Positions 8,619-17,507 of a stretch of DNA of 42,052 bases are shown here, piece by piece. The stretch covers positions 1 through 42,052 of the forward strand of contig JASHTY010000331.1 of assembly GCA_030040315.1 (NCBI GenBank). Reading direction: 5' to 3'. The position numbers were made by a program, and so were the translations under genes. How positions within the stretch are numbered: position 1 is the first letter of the stretch; each line of letters starts with the position of its first letter. The notes under the pieces are model-generated. The model made no database searches and was not told where the DNA came from. It was given only the letters and a program-made list of their open reading frames with translations. The DNA comes from Terriglobia bacterium. Its GTDB lineage: Bacteria > Acidobacteriota > Terriglobia > UBA7540.

Positions 8619-9863
8619 ATGACCACGCCTTCGCGTCCTGCGCCAATCCGATTGCTGGTGGTAAACCACAGCACTTTTTACGGCGGGGCAGAGAAGATCC
8701 TGAGGGATTTGCTTCGCTTCCTCCCGAAGGAGGATGTCCAGATACTCGCGACAGTGGCCCCCGGGCAGGGACGTGCCCGGGCAGAGTGGGAAAGCATCGG
8801 CGTGCGATGCATCGATCTACCGGTTCCATGCTTTTCCGGCGTAACGTTCCCATACGTAGGCTCGCTTATGCCGGTGCAACTGCTCGGGGAATTCTGGAAG
8901 TGGATTAGCTTTCGGCGGGCCTTTCGTCGCTTGCTGGGCAATGAGGCACCCGATCTGGTGTACGCTGCCTCTCCCCACGCGGCAATTGCCGTTGAGCCTG
9001 AGCTGAGCGCATTGCAGATACCGTGGATTTGGCAAATGTCCGGTCTCATCAAGGATCGTTCGCTTAACCGGCTGGCGCTGCGGCCTGCTTTCAGAAACGC
9101 TCAGGCGATCATGACGCTGTCAACAGCAATTTCAAACTCGATCATCAGGCTGGGAGCCGACCCGGCAAAGGTTCACCGAGTTTATGGCGGTGTTGATCTG
9201 ACAAAATTTGATTTCATGGCTTCGTCAGCCGGGCACTTTCGTGCAGCGGAAGGAATTGGAGCGGATGTGCCGCTCATCGGGATGTTTGGCCAAGTGACCC
9301 ACTGGAAGGGTTGGCACGTCGTTGTGGAAGCAATTCCGCGAGTGCTTGTTGGCCATCCAAACGCGCGCTTTGTGTTTGTAGGCGAGCCGTTTGCCAGGAG
9401 GGATTATGTTTACCAAGCCGATTTGCAGCGGCGCGTGGAGGGTCTTGGATTGGGGCACTGCGTGCGCTGGACGGGGTTTCGCGGAGACGTGGAAGGTATT
9501 ATGGCAGCATGTGATGTGATCGTTCATGCTTCTGTTCAGCCCGAGCCACTGGGACTCGTTATTATGGAGGGGATGGCAGCGCGTAAGCCGGTAATCTGCA
9601 CCCGCGGCGGCGGGACAGAGGAAATGATGACTCAGAATGAGACGGGGATGGTTGTAAGCCCTGGAGACTCGCAAGGGTTAGCTGATGCGCTCAACCGGTT
9701 GCTGGGAGACCCAGGTTTGCGGGCGAGACTAGGGGAAAAGGGGAGAGAAGTGGTGGCAGCGCGGTTTACGCACGATCGCCGGGTGAAGGCTTTTCTGGAG
9801 GCTTTTCGCCAGGTTGTTGAAGCCGGCAAGGCTGAGGTGGGGGTCGGCTGTGCGTCAAGATAG
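8619..9863 (+). CDS. Glycosyltransferase family 4
   Basis: 'LLVVNHSTFYGGAEKILRDLL', 'GMFGQVTHWKGWHVVVEA', 'DVIVHASVQPEPLGLVIMEGMAARKPVICTRGGGTEEM' are GT4 hallmarks. Confidence 0.93.
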   Translation: MTTPSRPAPIRLLVVNHSTFYGGAEKILRDLLRFLPKEDVQILATVAPGQGRARAEWESIGVRCIDLPVPCFSGVTFPYVGSLMPVQLLGEFWKWISFRRAFRRLLGNEAPDLVYAASPHAAIAVEPELSALQIPWIWQMSGLIKDRSLNRLALRPAFRNAQAIMTLSTAISNSIIRLGADPAKVHRVYGGVDLTKFDFMASSAGHFRAAEGIGADVPLIGMFGQVTHWKGWHVVVEAIPRVLVGHPNARFVFVGEPFARRDYVYQADLQRRVEGLGLGHCVRWTGFRGDVEGIMAACDVIVHASVQPEPLGLVIMEGMAARKPVICTRGGGTEEMMTQNETGMVVSPGDSQGLADALNRLLGDPGLRARLGEKGREVVAARFTHDRRVKAFLEAFRQVVEAGKAEVGVGCASR

Positions 9864-9867
9864 CTCA

Positions 9868-10677
9868 ATGGACGTGCTGAGGGCCGCTACCACTATTGGG
9901 CGGGTGTGGCGGCACGTATTCCTGGATGCGTTCCTCGCACCCAGGCGTTTTCGACGCCTGATGCCTGAACTTCGTAGTATCTGCGACGCGGAGTACCATC
10001 CCGGAATCGCAGACGTCGCGGTTTTCGATTTGCCGGGCAAGGGGCCAATCCAGATTCTTGACCTGGACGGAAGCCGTGGAGGCATGTATTCGGACGACCT
10101 GTATGCGCTTCTTCGCGTGGTGCGCTGGCTTAAGCCGCGAAGGATTTTCGAGATTGGCACCTATAATGGCTTCACCACAGCGCACCTGGCGATAAACTCA
10201 GAAGCCGAGGTCTACACTCTGGACCTTCCTCTCGAATTGGCCGGCGACCTCGCTGGCTACACCGTGGATGAAAAAAACCTCGTTCACCGCAAGGACCAAA
10301 TCGGCTCGTTTTATCGGGGTCTTGATGTAAGGGAACGCATCCACCAGCTTTTCGGAGATTCACGAACCTTCAACTTTGCGCCCTATTGCGGTTCGGCCGA
10401 TCTGGTACTGATCGACGCATGTCACCTCTATGACTGGGTCATCAGCGATTCAGACCGCGCCTTTCAGCTTCTTGGCGAGAGCGGTGTGATTCTCTGGCAT
10501 GACTTCGCCAGCATCGCTGATGTGACGCGCGCGTGCATGCATCTGGCAAAAAAGACCCTGATCTTTCATCTTCAGGCGACGTGGCTGGCGCTGCACGCGC
10601 GCGGCATTTCGATTCCTGGCTCTCGACCGGTCGCTAGTGGCAATGTCCCTGCAAGCCATGAAACCGTCCTTGGGTGA
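9868..10677 (+). CDS. Class I SAM-dependent methyltransferase
   Basis: 'KPRRIFEIGTYNGFTTAHLAINSEAEVYTLDLP' motif I; 'SADLVLIDACHLYDWVISDSDRAFQLL' motif. Start taken as the ATG at 9868, 4 nt after the GT4 stop. Confidence 0.85.
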   Translation: MDVLRAATTIGRVWRHVFLDAFLAPRRFRRLMPELRSICDAEYHPGIADVAVFDLPGKGPIQILDLDGSRGGMYSDDLYALLRVVRWLKPRRIFEIGTYNGFTTAHLAINSEAEVYTLDLPLELAGDLAGYTVDEKNLVHRKDQIGSFYRGLDVRERIHQLFGDSRTFNFAPYCGSADLVLIDACHLYDWVISDSDRAFQLLGESGVILWHDFASIADVTRACMHLAKKTLIFHLQATWLALHARGISIPGSRPVASGNVPASHETVLG

Positions 10678-10723
10678 TGTTGAATGCGCGGGTCCATTCT
10701 TCGGGCCTCACAGCTGCGCAAGA

Positions 10724-11482
10724 TCAGATCTTTACCGCGATCCTTCCCGTGTAGTCAATCCGGTTCAGAAAAATCCGGACGTGATTTTGCTCAAAGTACT
10801 CATCGCAGGCGCGGCGGCACCCCTGCCAGTGACCGTAGTCGTCGATTAAAATGATGCCGCCGCAGGATAGGCGGGGAAATAGATGGAGGAGCTCGTGCCG
10901 CGTGGATTCATACCAGTCCGTATCCATGCGCAGCAGTCCGATTGGATCAGGGGCATGAGCAGGGATAGTCTCTTCAACCCTGCCCTCAACAAAATGGATT
11001 TTGTCCTTAGGGTAGCCCGTCTCATACAGCACGTTTTTGACCACCTCGAGTGGGGCGTCTTTGCAATTCATCTCGGAGTCCTTGCGGAGCACATTCGTCG
11101 CGTGTTCACCCGCAAAATCAACGTCACTTGGGCCGGGCTCCGTCATGCCTTTAAATGTATCGAACAGGTAGAGATCGCGGTTCGGGTTATTCAAGTGAAC
11201 GAGAGTTCTGGCGACTGCCGCCATGCTGCCACCCTTCCAGACGCCACACTCGACAATCGCGCCTGGGATTCCGGTGGTGCTTAGGTACCGTGTAGCCTGA
11301 ATCAGAGCGTGAATTCGCTCGGGGCCGGTGAACGTAAAAGGCAGGACCTTCTCGATGATTTCAAGGTCGACCTGCCCGAAATCAGGCGGAGATTTGTCCT
11401 CACGCCGGCGGCGGGCGTAGGAAATCTTGCCCGAATCAAGGCCGAACATTCCGAGCGATTTCTGAACAAGACGCCTGATCAA
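10724..11482 (-). CDS. TylF/MycF-type macrocin O-methyltransferase family protein
   Basis: 'GAIVECGVWKGGSMAAVARTL...DLYLFDTFKGMTEP' and 'LRMDTDWYESTRHELLHLFPRLSCGGIILIDDYGHWQGCRRACDEYF' are characteristic. Confidence 0.92.
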   Translation of the reverse strand: MIRRLVQKSLGMFGLDSGKISYARRRREDKSPPDFGQVDLEIIEKVLPFTFTGPERIHALIQATRYLSTTGIPGAIVECGVWKGGSMAAVARTLVHLNNPNRDLYLFDTFKGMTEPGPSDVDFAGEHATNVLRKDSEMNCKDAPLEVVKNVLYETGYPKDKIHFVEGRVEETIPAHAPDPIGLLRMDTDWYESTRHELLHLFPRLSCGGIILIDDYGHWQGCRRACDEYFEQNHVRIFLNRIDYTGRIAVKI

Positions 11483-12282
11483 TTTTCTCCATCTTCGGCG
11501 CGGTAAAGCGCCAATCGCGTGCCCTCGATTTGGTACACCTTCTTGGACCGGCCCAGTTCATTCAGACAGCGGGTGACGCCGGCGCATGCGGGATTTCGTT
11601 CGGTCCACACATAATCATCCCACAAAATAATGCCCGAGGGCGCCAGTAGGGCAAGGGCAGTCTGTGTATCTTTCTTAACGAATTCGTAGGTGTGGTCTGC
11701 ATCCACCAGCACGAGGTTCATGCTATTTAATAAGGGCTCGAAGTTATAGGTCGCGGAATTACCTAAAAGTTGGTGAACCTTTGACCTGACGGGGCTTTCG
11801 CGGTAATGAATGCCAATCTCGAATTGCGGGAACCCGCCGGTGCCGAGTCCGTGCTTATGAGTTTGCCGCGTTGATGGATCAAGGTCAAGGGTGTAGACCT
11901 CGGCATCCTCAGGTGTGTTCAATGCGATTGCCAGAGTCGAAGCGCCTTGGTAGGTGCCAATTTCAAAAATGCGCCTGGGTTGACGGTAGAGGCAGATAGC
12001 CGCCAATACTGCCAGTTCCCGGAGTGGCAGCGTCCACGGATCCTCTGTGTTGAGTGCGATCAGAGGAACGCGGGTGACGACGGAGTCTATGCCGGGGAAT
12101 AGGTCCTCAACCCGTACCTTATTGAGCTGTGGATAATCAATCTGCCAATTCAGAATCTGGCGAATTGGGCGGTGCCGCCATCGATGATAAATTCCCAATA
12201 GACCCGAAGGTATCCAGAATTTCAGGAAACCCTTGCATGTTTTGAGGAGCACCCGCCTCACCTCGGCAACCGCGACGGCCAC
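11479..12282 (-). CDS. Class I SAM-dependent methyltransferase (paralog of the 9868..10677 product)
   Basis: 'QPRRIFEIGTYQGASTLAIALNTPEDAEVYTLDLDP', 'MNLVLVDADHTYEFVKKDTQTALALLAPSGIILWDDY'; 4-bp overlap with the TylF-like CDS. Confidence 0.87.
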   Translation of the reverse strand: MAVAVAEVRRVLLKTCKGFLKFWIPSGLLGIYHRWRHRPIRQILNWQIDYPQLNKVRVEDLFPGIDSVVTRVPLIALNTEDPWTLPLRELAVLAAICLYRQPRRIFEIGTYQGASTLAIALNTPEDAEVYTLDLDPSTRQTHKHGLGTGGFPQFEIGIHYRESPVRSKVHQLLGNSATYNFEPLLNSMNLVLVDADHTYEFVKKDTQTALALLAPSGIILWDDYVWTERNPACAGVTRCLNELGRSKKVYQIEGTRLALYRAEDGEN

Positions 12283-12434
12283 GAATTATAGCACTCGGTC
12301 GGCGCTACGCGAGGTCAATCCGTCCTCGAGGCTTTCTACATAAGCTGGGTGTCTGAGGGCGCGAGTTGCTCAATAAAGCATACACTTATGGGGCAGTTGT
12401 TGCGGAGGACCTGTGATTGGAGGTGGGATAAGTC

Positions 12435-13065
12435 AAAGGTGTCCCAAGTTCCGTTGAAGGTTGAGCGAGGGTTCTCTGACCCGATTCGGATAGATTCAGG
12501 TTGGGAAAATCTCAAAGAGGAGAACCGTCGTGGAGAAACCATATCACACCGCGGGCAAGGGAAATAGCGGGGAGTTGGGAGCATACCTGGCGAAGCACGG
12601 GCAAGGGTTACTGCCGATGGTGGAACTGGTGGAGCAGTCGTAGTTGGCGTTCGGCGCGCTCATCGATGTGCTGAGGGGAGCGCAGATCGAGGCGATGCTG
12701 AGGCTGCCAGCGGAAAGGGTGGCCGGTGCGCCGCATCCGGGAAATAAGGGCGGGAAGATCGGCTGGCGCGGGCCGGAGGAAGGGACAGTTTGCCTGCGCG
12801 AGAGGAAGTTGCAGGTGAAACGTCCGCGCCTGCGGAAGAAGGGACAGGGGGAAGCGGACGAGGTTCCGGTTTCGGCCAATGAAGCGATGCGCTGGGCGGC
12901 CGCCGCTTTGCTCATGACCGAACAGAATTCCCGAAAGATGATGGGCTACCGCGACCTGTAGATGCTCGAATCAGCCTTAAATCAAAACGAGGTGTCCCCG
13001 CAAAGGGAGGCAGCGTAAAATCAATCGGACCGCCGCTCACCTCCAACGATTCTTGGGACACCTTC
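12435..13065 (+). mobile_element. Internally deleted IS256-like insertion sequence (about 631 bp) with TIRs and 8-bp TSD
   Basis: Left end AAAGGTGTCCCAAGTTCCGTTGAAGG; reverse complement of right end GAAGGTGTCCCAAGAATCGTTGGAGG. Flanked by the exact direct repeat GATAAGTC at 12427-12434 and 13066-13073. Contains a transposase relic. Confidence 0.85.
12530..13018 (+). pseudogene. IS256-like (mutator-type) transposase relic: N-terminal part fused to extreme C-terminus, with in-frame stops
   Basis: GTG start (12530) reads MEKPYHTAGKGNSGELGAYLAKHGQGLLPMVELVEQS*LAFGALIDVLRGAQIEAML...CLRERKLQVKRPRLRKKGQGE...VPVSANEAMRWAAAALLMTEQNSRKMMGYRDL*MLESALNQNEVSPQREAA*; TAG stops at 12641 and 12959 interrupt the same frame. 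Confidence 0.8.
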
Positions 13066-13155
13066 GATAAGTCCGCAAAACAAGACAGCAACGAGGGGAG
13101 AAAACCTGTTCTTGGCCTAAGAGAGGAGGGGAAGGACTCAGGCGAATCATCAAGA

Positions 13156-14895
13156 CTAATCGAAGCTCTTCAAAGCTGTGCGCAACTGAAGCTTCTTCGG
13201 ATAAAAACTAATTTGCAGGGAGAAGACATTATCACTTTGTTTGCCATTGGCGAGGAATTGGAATGACCAGCGCTCGTGCTGGACGAGGGCGGAGATTTCC
13301 ATGTCTTTATGGACCAGCCAATCAGCTTTGATGCGCACGGAATCCTGGGCGCCGCCATTGGGAATCAGCTCCTTGGCGACGCGATGCTCATCCCATTCAA
13401 TTTCCAGTCGTTGTCGAGGCGTGTACCAATACGTCGTGCTGGTATCAAATGTCTTTCCCCATCTGCCTACCGCATTTCCCATCAGGAAACCTTTGTTGAA
13501 GAACGCTGGATGGTAAAAGAAACTCGCATATGCCTGTTCATGTTGCTGGCCGGTAGTGGCAAGCTCAACGCGAAAATCAAATTTCTGGAGATGTGGGAGC
13601 TGCGAAAGATAGAGCCCCGGATTGTACATGGCCCGTCCGGGATTCACCAATGGACTCAAATCGTCTTCGCTCAAATCATCCGTGTAGATGGTTGCCCACT
13701 TGCGCACGAAGGGCAGGCGGTAGGACATATCCATCCCGGATTGGCGCTTTCCCGGAAAATCCTGTGGATTGGCCGTGCAGCAAATGTCGGTTGTACTAAA
13801 ATATGTGGCGAACAGGTTGTGGAACGTAAAGGGAATTCCCTGGCCGAAAGCTTCAGTGGAACGCGAAAAACCGATTTCCAGATTTCGAGTGGGTTTAAGC
13901 AATGCCTTCTCTCCATGGACATATGGCCCGCGGGGGTACTCATTTCCAGAGAGCCTGCCGAAGTACGCTTGCACTCTCACCGGGCCCATAAATGACAGGA
14001 ATCCCGGCAAGACGATGGGTTGGACCTGATTGATCCTCAGCATGAGAATCGGATCAACATTGTCGCTGCCAAGCATTGGACCAAGGGTTCCAGGGCCCCA
14101 CCAAAGGGATTGCTTCCCAAATGTTACGTCGTATATGGAGATTCGCATGCCCACATAGGTATCCAGCAGGTCGAAGCGATCGGTCGCCGGAGTCGCCTGC
14201 GAATTGATTGCCACGGGGGTGCCATCCAGATTTGCGATAAAAGCTTGCTGTGACGGCGTCAAGCCGGCATACGCCGGCGAATATTGATATTCGCCACGCA
14301 CGTAGGCAAAGAATCGGCCACGTATTGCGTGGGCTGAAAATCCTGAGACGTTGTTGAAGCCCGTATTGAACGGCCGCCCGAAATCGTCGGTAAGGGTTTG
14401 CCCAAAGTGGTCGCCGTCGCGCAGCGGCGTGCCGGAAATCCCGAGAGCGCGGGTGTAGACGGATTCCACTTCCGCCTGGGGCGGGGAGGTTCCGTTCAAG
14501 GCTTCGACCTCCAAACTGAATTCCTGGTCCAAGGCTTCAAAGAGTGACTGGGCGTTGTTATTCCCGGTCGCCCCACTTTCCATGTTGTCTTCCGCGTCCA
14601 ATACCAATTGGGCGCATTGCAATCTTGTCCACGGTCTCAGGCCGACGAACTGTTTGTTAATGACTCCCAATCCCGCCAGACGATCAAAAGCCGCATAGAC
14701 CCAGCTATCCATGGGGACATAGGTGGACCCTGGCGAGTCATCGGCAAACGTCTCGGAGTAGGGAATTACGAAGAGCGCAAGGCCGAGTAAGCAAATTACG
14801 GCCCACGCGGCTCTGCGACCGATTGATATCTCAGGTGCCGATTTATTCTTTGAACAGACTGGAGGCAGGTGCAAGCGAATTCGGGGGTTATTCAC
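13156..14895 (-). CDS. Capsule assembly Wzi family outer-membrane beta-barrel-like protein
   Basis: 579 aa; 'YVPMDSWVYAAFDRLAGLGVINKQFVGLRPWTRLQCAQLVLDAEDN' N-terminal region plus 'YVGMRISIYDVTFGKQSLWWGPGTLGPMLGSDN' typical of Wzi-like proteins. Confidence 0.85.
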   Translation of the reverse strand: MNNPRIRLHLPPVCSKNKSAPEISIGRRAAWAVICLLGLALFVIPYSETFADDSPGSTYVPMDSWVYAAFDRLAGLGVINKQFVGLRPWTRLQCAQLVLDAEDNMESGATGNNNAQSLFEALDQEFSLEVEALNGTSPPQAEVESVYTRALGISGTPLRDGDHFGQTLTDDFGRPFNTGFNNVSGFSAHAIRGRFFAYVRGEYQYSPAYAGLTPSQQAFIANLDGTPVAINSQATPATDRFDLLDTYVGMRISIYDVTFGKQSLWWGPGTLGPMLGSDNVDPILMLRINQVQPIVLPGFLSFMGPVRVQAYFGRLSGNEYPRGPYVHGEKALLKPTRNLEIGFSRSTEAFGQGIPFTFHNLFATYFSTTDICCTANPQDFPGKRQSGMDMSYRLPFVRKWATIYTDDLSEDDLSPLVNPGRAMYNPGLYLSQLPHLQKFDFRVELATTGQQHEQAYASFFYHPAFFNKGFLMGNAVGRWGKTFDTSTTYWYTPRQRLEIEWDEHRVAKELIPNGGAQDSVRIKADWLVHKDMEISALVQHERWSFQFLANGKQSDNVFSLQISFYPKKLQLRTALKSFD

Positions 14896-15093
14896 GATCG
14901 ATATGGGCCTTTGGTCGGTGGCGGGGAGTTAGCGAGGTGGGTCAGTTAGCTCCAAAGAGTTCTGCGGCTAATGTGGCGCAGGAGTGTTCTTGTGTTCCTC
15001 AGCCCAAGTGTCATTGGCATGTCGAGTGAGCAATTGAGCGTGGCAAGGTTCTGTGCGACATTCCCTGGCCGACGAATACCTCAAACACGCCGT

Positions 15094-15789
15094 TCAGGAG
15101 AGTCCGGGCCACTCACTTTGGGCTGCCTCATAGCTTTCCAGAGTGCCAATATCCCGATGATATTCGGTGATCACGTGCGCGTACATTCGATTGGCAAGCA
15201 TCGGCAGGACATCGTGGCCCAGATCAGCCGGGGATTTTTCAGGTATGCTCTCCAGTAATTGCGGACGCGCGAGCATGATCCCCCCGAAAGCCAGATTGGC
15301 CGGCGGGTGCTGAGGCTTCTCAATGAATTGCTCGACCACGCCCCCTCTGCCTAGGAGAACGATGCCGGACCGCTGCGGGTCGGGGACGGGGCAAACACCG
15401 AGCGTCGCGAGGCGCTTGTTCTGCTCGTGAAATTCTGCCATTCGCGCAAGATTGGTATTGGTGAGGATGTCGGCGTAGAATACCCAGAACGATGGTTCAG
15501 ATTTCACCCATTCACGATTTGCGCGCAAGGTCCCCGCGCTGCCCAGCAAAACGGGCTCCTCAAAGAGCCGTACGCAGATTTCGAGGGAGCTTCTTGCCAG
15601 GAACTCGCGAACGGACTGCGAATGTGAGTGAAGATTCAGCAGGACTTCGTCGATGCCGTTTCGACGGCATAAATCCAACCAGATGGCTAGGAGGGGAACA
15701 CCCCTGATCGGCACAAGACACTTCGGGATTCGGTCGGTTACCGGGCGTAAGCGAGTACCTTTGCCAGCAGCCAACAGAAACGCCTTCAA
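15094..15789 (-). CDS. Sugar-1-phosphate nucleotidyltransferase, likely HddC-like (D-glycero-D-manno-heptose-1-P guanylyltransferase)
   Basis: 'MKAFLLAAGKGTRLRPVTDRIPKCLVPIRGVPLLAIWLDL' nucleotidyltransferase signature; adjacent to GmhA- and HddA-like genes. Confidence 0.8.
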   Translation of the reverse strand: MKAFLLAAGKGTRLRPVTDRIPKCLVPIRGVPLLAIWLDLCRRNGIDEVLLNLHSHSQSVREFLARSSLEICVRLFEEPVLLGSAGTLRANREWVKSEPSFWVFYADILTNTNLARMAEFHEQNKRLATLGVCPVPDPQRSGIVLLGRGGVVEQFIEKPQHPPANLAFGGIMLARPQLLESIPEKSPADLGHDVLPMLANRMYAHVITEYHRDIGTLESYEAAQSEWPGLS

Positions 15790-15793
15790 ACTA

Positions 15794-16417
15794 TTACCCT
15801 TTGACTCGATTCCCGTCTGAGGATGATGTCGATTCCCACTTCATTTGCGAGACGCGAACTCGCGGATGGGAAACCAGTAGATGCCAAACAAGCGCTTGGA
15901 AGCTTTCCGTATGCGGAGTTATATTTTCCGGATTCACCACAGGAATTATTACGCATGCATCCGCTATCTGCGCAGTATAACCACCATCACGCCCCACAAT
16001 GCCGCAAATCGGCGCGCCCACTTCCCGGGCGTATTGGAGAGCGCGAACCAGGTTGGCACTGATGTTGCGATTCAGGTCACCGCCACCCACAGAGAAGACC
16101 AGAATCATGTCCTGCGCCTTCACCCGGCTGCCTCGCAGCCAATTGGCATACGAGGTTTCCCATCCGTCGTCGTTGATGCGGGCCGTAAGTTCCGAGACGT
16201 TGTCAGCGGGAGAATAAGCTTCGATGCCTGCGATCTTTCGGAAGTCGTTGACGGCGTGAGAGGCATGTCCGGCACCGCCACCCACGCCGAGGATAAATAG
16301 CCTTCCGCTCCGTTCACGCAAGCTCACCAGCAGATCCACCATGCGCTCGATGGCATGAAGGTTGAGTTGTTGGAGAATCAGCGAGGTTTCAGCGATGTAG
16401 CTCTTTGCATAATCCAA
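15794..16417 (-). CDS. SIS-domain sedoheptulose-7-phosphate isomerase, GmhA-like
   Basis: 'GRLFILGVGGGAGHASHAVNDFRKIAGIEAYSPADNVSELTARINDDGWETSYANWL' and 'DMILVFSVGGGDLNRNISANLVRAL'; SIS fold, genomic context. Confidence 0.8.
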   Translation of the reverse strand: MDYAKSYIAETSLILQQLNLHAIERMVDLLVSLRERSGRLFILGVGGGAGHASHAVNDFRKIAGIEAYSPADNVSELTARINDDGWETSYANWLRGSRVKAQDMILVFSVGGGDLNRNISANLVRALQYAREVGAPICGIVGRDGGYTAQIADACVIIPVVNPENITPHTESFQALVWHLLVSHPRVRVSQMKWESTSSSDGNRVKG

Positions 16418-16571
16418 GCTATGCGGCCTCCGAGCGTTTGTTCAGGAATACACGCGCCAAGACATGGTGGATCTCAAATTGACTACACGAACGCGATGAA
16501 GACCTCATGCCATGGAGGAGCAGGGAGTCCACTGTGCCAGAAGCCATCCGGCGCCGGGGAGCCCGTGGGGG

Positions 16572-17360
16572 TTAGAGTTGGTAGCCTGCTTTGCACGCGT
16601 CGCGATAAAACATTTCCACCGTCTCGCGCGAATATTCAACAAGGTCCTTTCCGATCAACTCGAGCTTCTTGAGAATGTCAGAAGTCACGGTGATGATGTG
16701 GCAACCGATTGCGTCGGCCTGAAAGATATTGAGCAGCTCGCGGGGGCTGGCCCATATGAGCTCCAGGTTGGGATACGGGCGCAGGAGTTCGACGGCTGCG
16801 GCCATTAGGGGCACAGGGTCGCGACCAGTATCTGCAATACGTCCTGCGAATACTGAGATCTTGGCCTCTGGCCCATCCGCCAGGCACTCGCTCGCTTGGC
16901 GGACCTGCTGCAACGTCAGGAGTGCGGTGACATTTACGCGTACTCCGGCGCGCGCCAAGCGTTTGAGCAGTTCACCGCAAAACTCGCCCCTGGTAGTGGT
17001 GATTGGGATTTTCACCAGAACGTTTTCCCCCCAGGACGCAATCTCTGCCGCCTGCCGTTCCATCTCTTCAGCATCGTCGGCACAGACTTCAAAGGAGACA
17101 GGCCGATCGGGAATCCGCTGAAGAATATCGAGTGCAAACGCTTTGTAGTCAGAGACCCCTGATTTTCGCATCAGTGTGGGATTGGTCGTGAAGCCGGCGA
17201 TAAGACGGTTGGCATGCATTTCGAGCATGGTGGGGCGGTCAGCGCCATCGGCGTAAATTTTCACGGTCAACCGCAGGGGGGCCCGCTTCTCTGACTTTTC
17301 TACATGATCGAGACCCGACGGCGTTTGAGCGTGCGATCCATACAATATTGGCATGATCAA
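16572..17360 (-). CDS. Transaldolase family protein
   Basis: 'KIYADGADRPTMLEMHANRLIAGFTTNPTLMRKSGV', 'ENVLVKIPITTT' (Schiff-base Lys region), 'GVRVNVTALLTLQQV', 'ISVFAGRIADTGRDP'. Confidence 0.9.
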   Translation of the reverse strand: MIMPILYGSHAQTPSGLDHVEKSEKRAPLRLTVKIYADGADRPTMLEMHANRLIAGFTTNPTLMRKSGVSDYKAFALDILQRIPDRPVSFEVCADDAEEMERQAAEIASWGENVLVKIPITTTRGEFCGELLKRLARAGVRVNVTALLTLQQVRQASECLADGPEAKISVFAGRIADTGRDPVPLMAAAVELLRPYPNLELIWASPRELLNIFQADAIGCHIITVTSDILKKLELIGKDLVEYSRETVEMFYRDACKAGYQL

Positions 17361-17507
17361 TTTCCTCCAATGCGAGGGGCGGATTATAGTTCCAAAATTA
17401 CGGCTTCGCAGGGCCTGGCTCGCTCCAAGCCTTACGTTTCCATGATCAGCGCGGGGTGCGCTTAAGGGCGTGGGTGCGGATTATGCCCATCCACGGTGCG
17501 CGAGTTA

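Noticed and set aside
13276-13995. 239-aa plus-strand ORF antisense to the Wzi-like gene
   Set aside because: No domain-like pattern; the minus-strand Wzi-like reading is coherent throughout.
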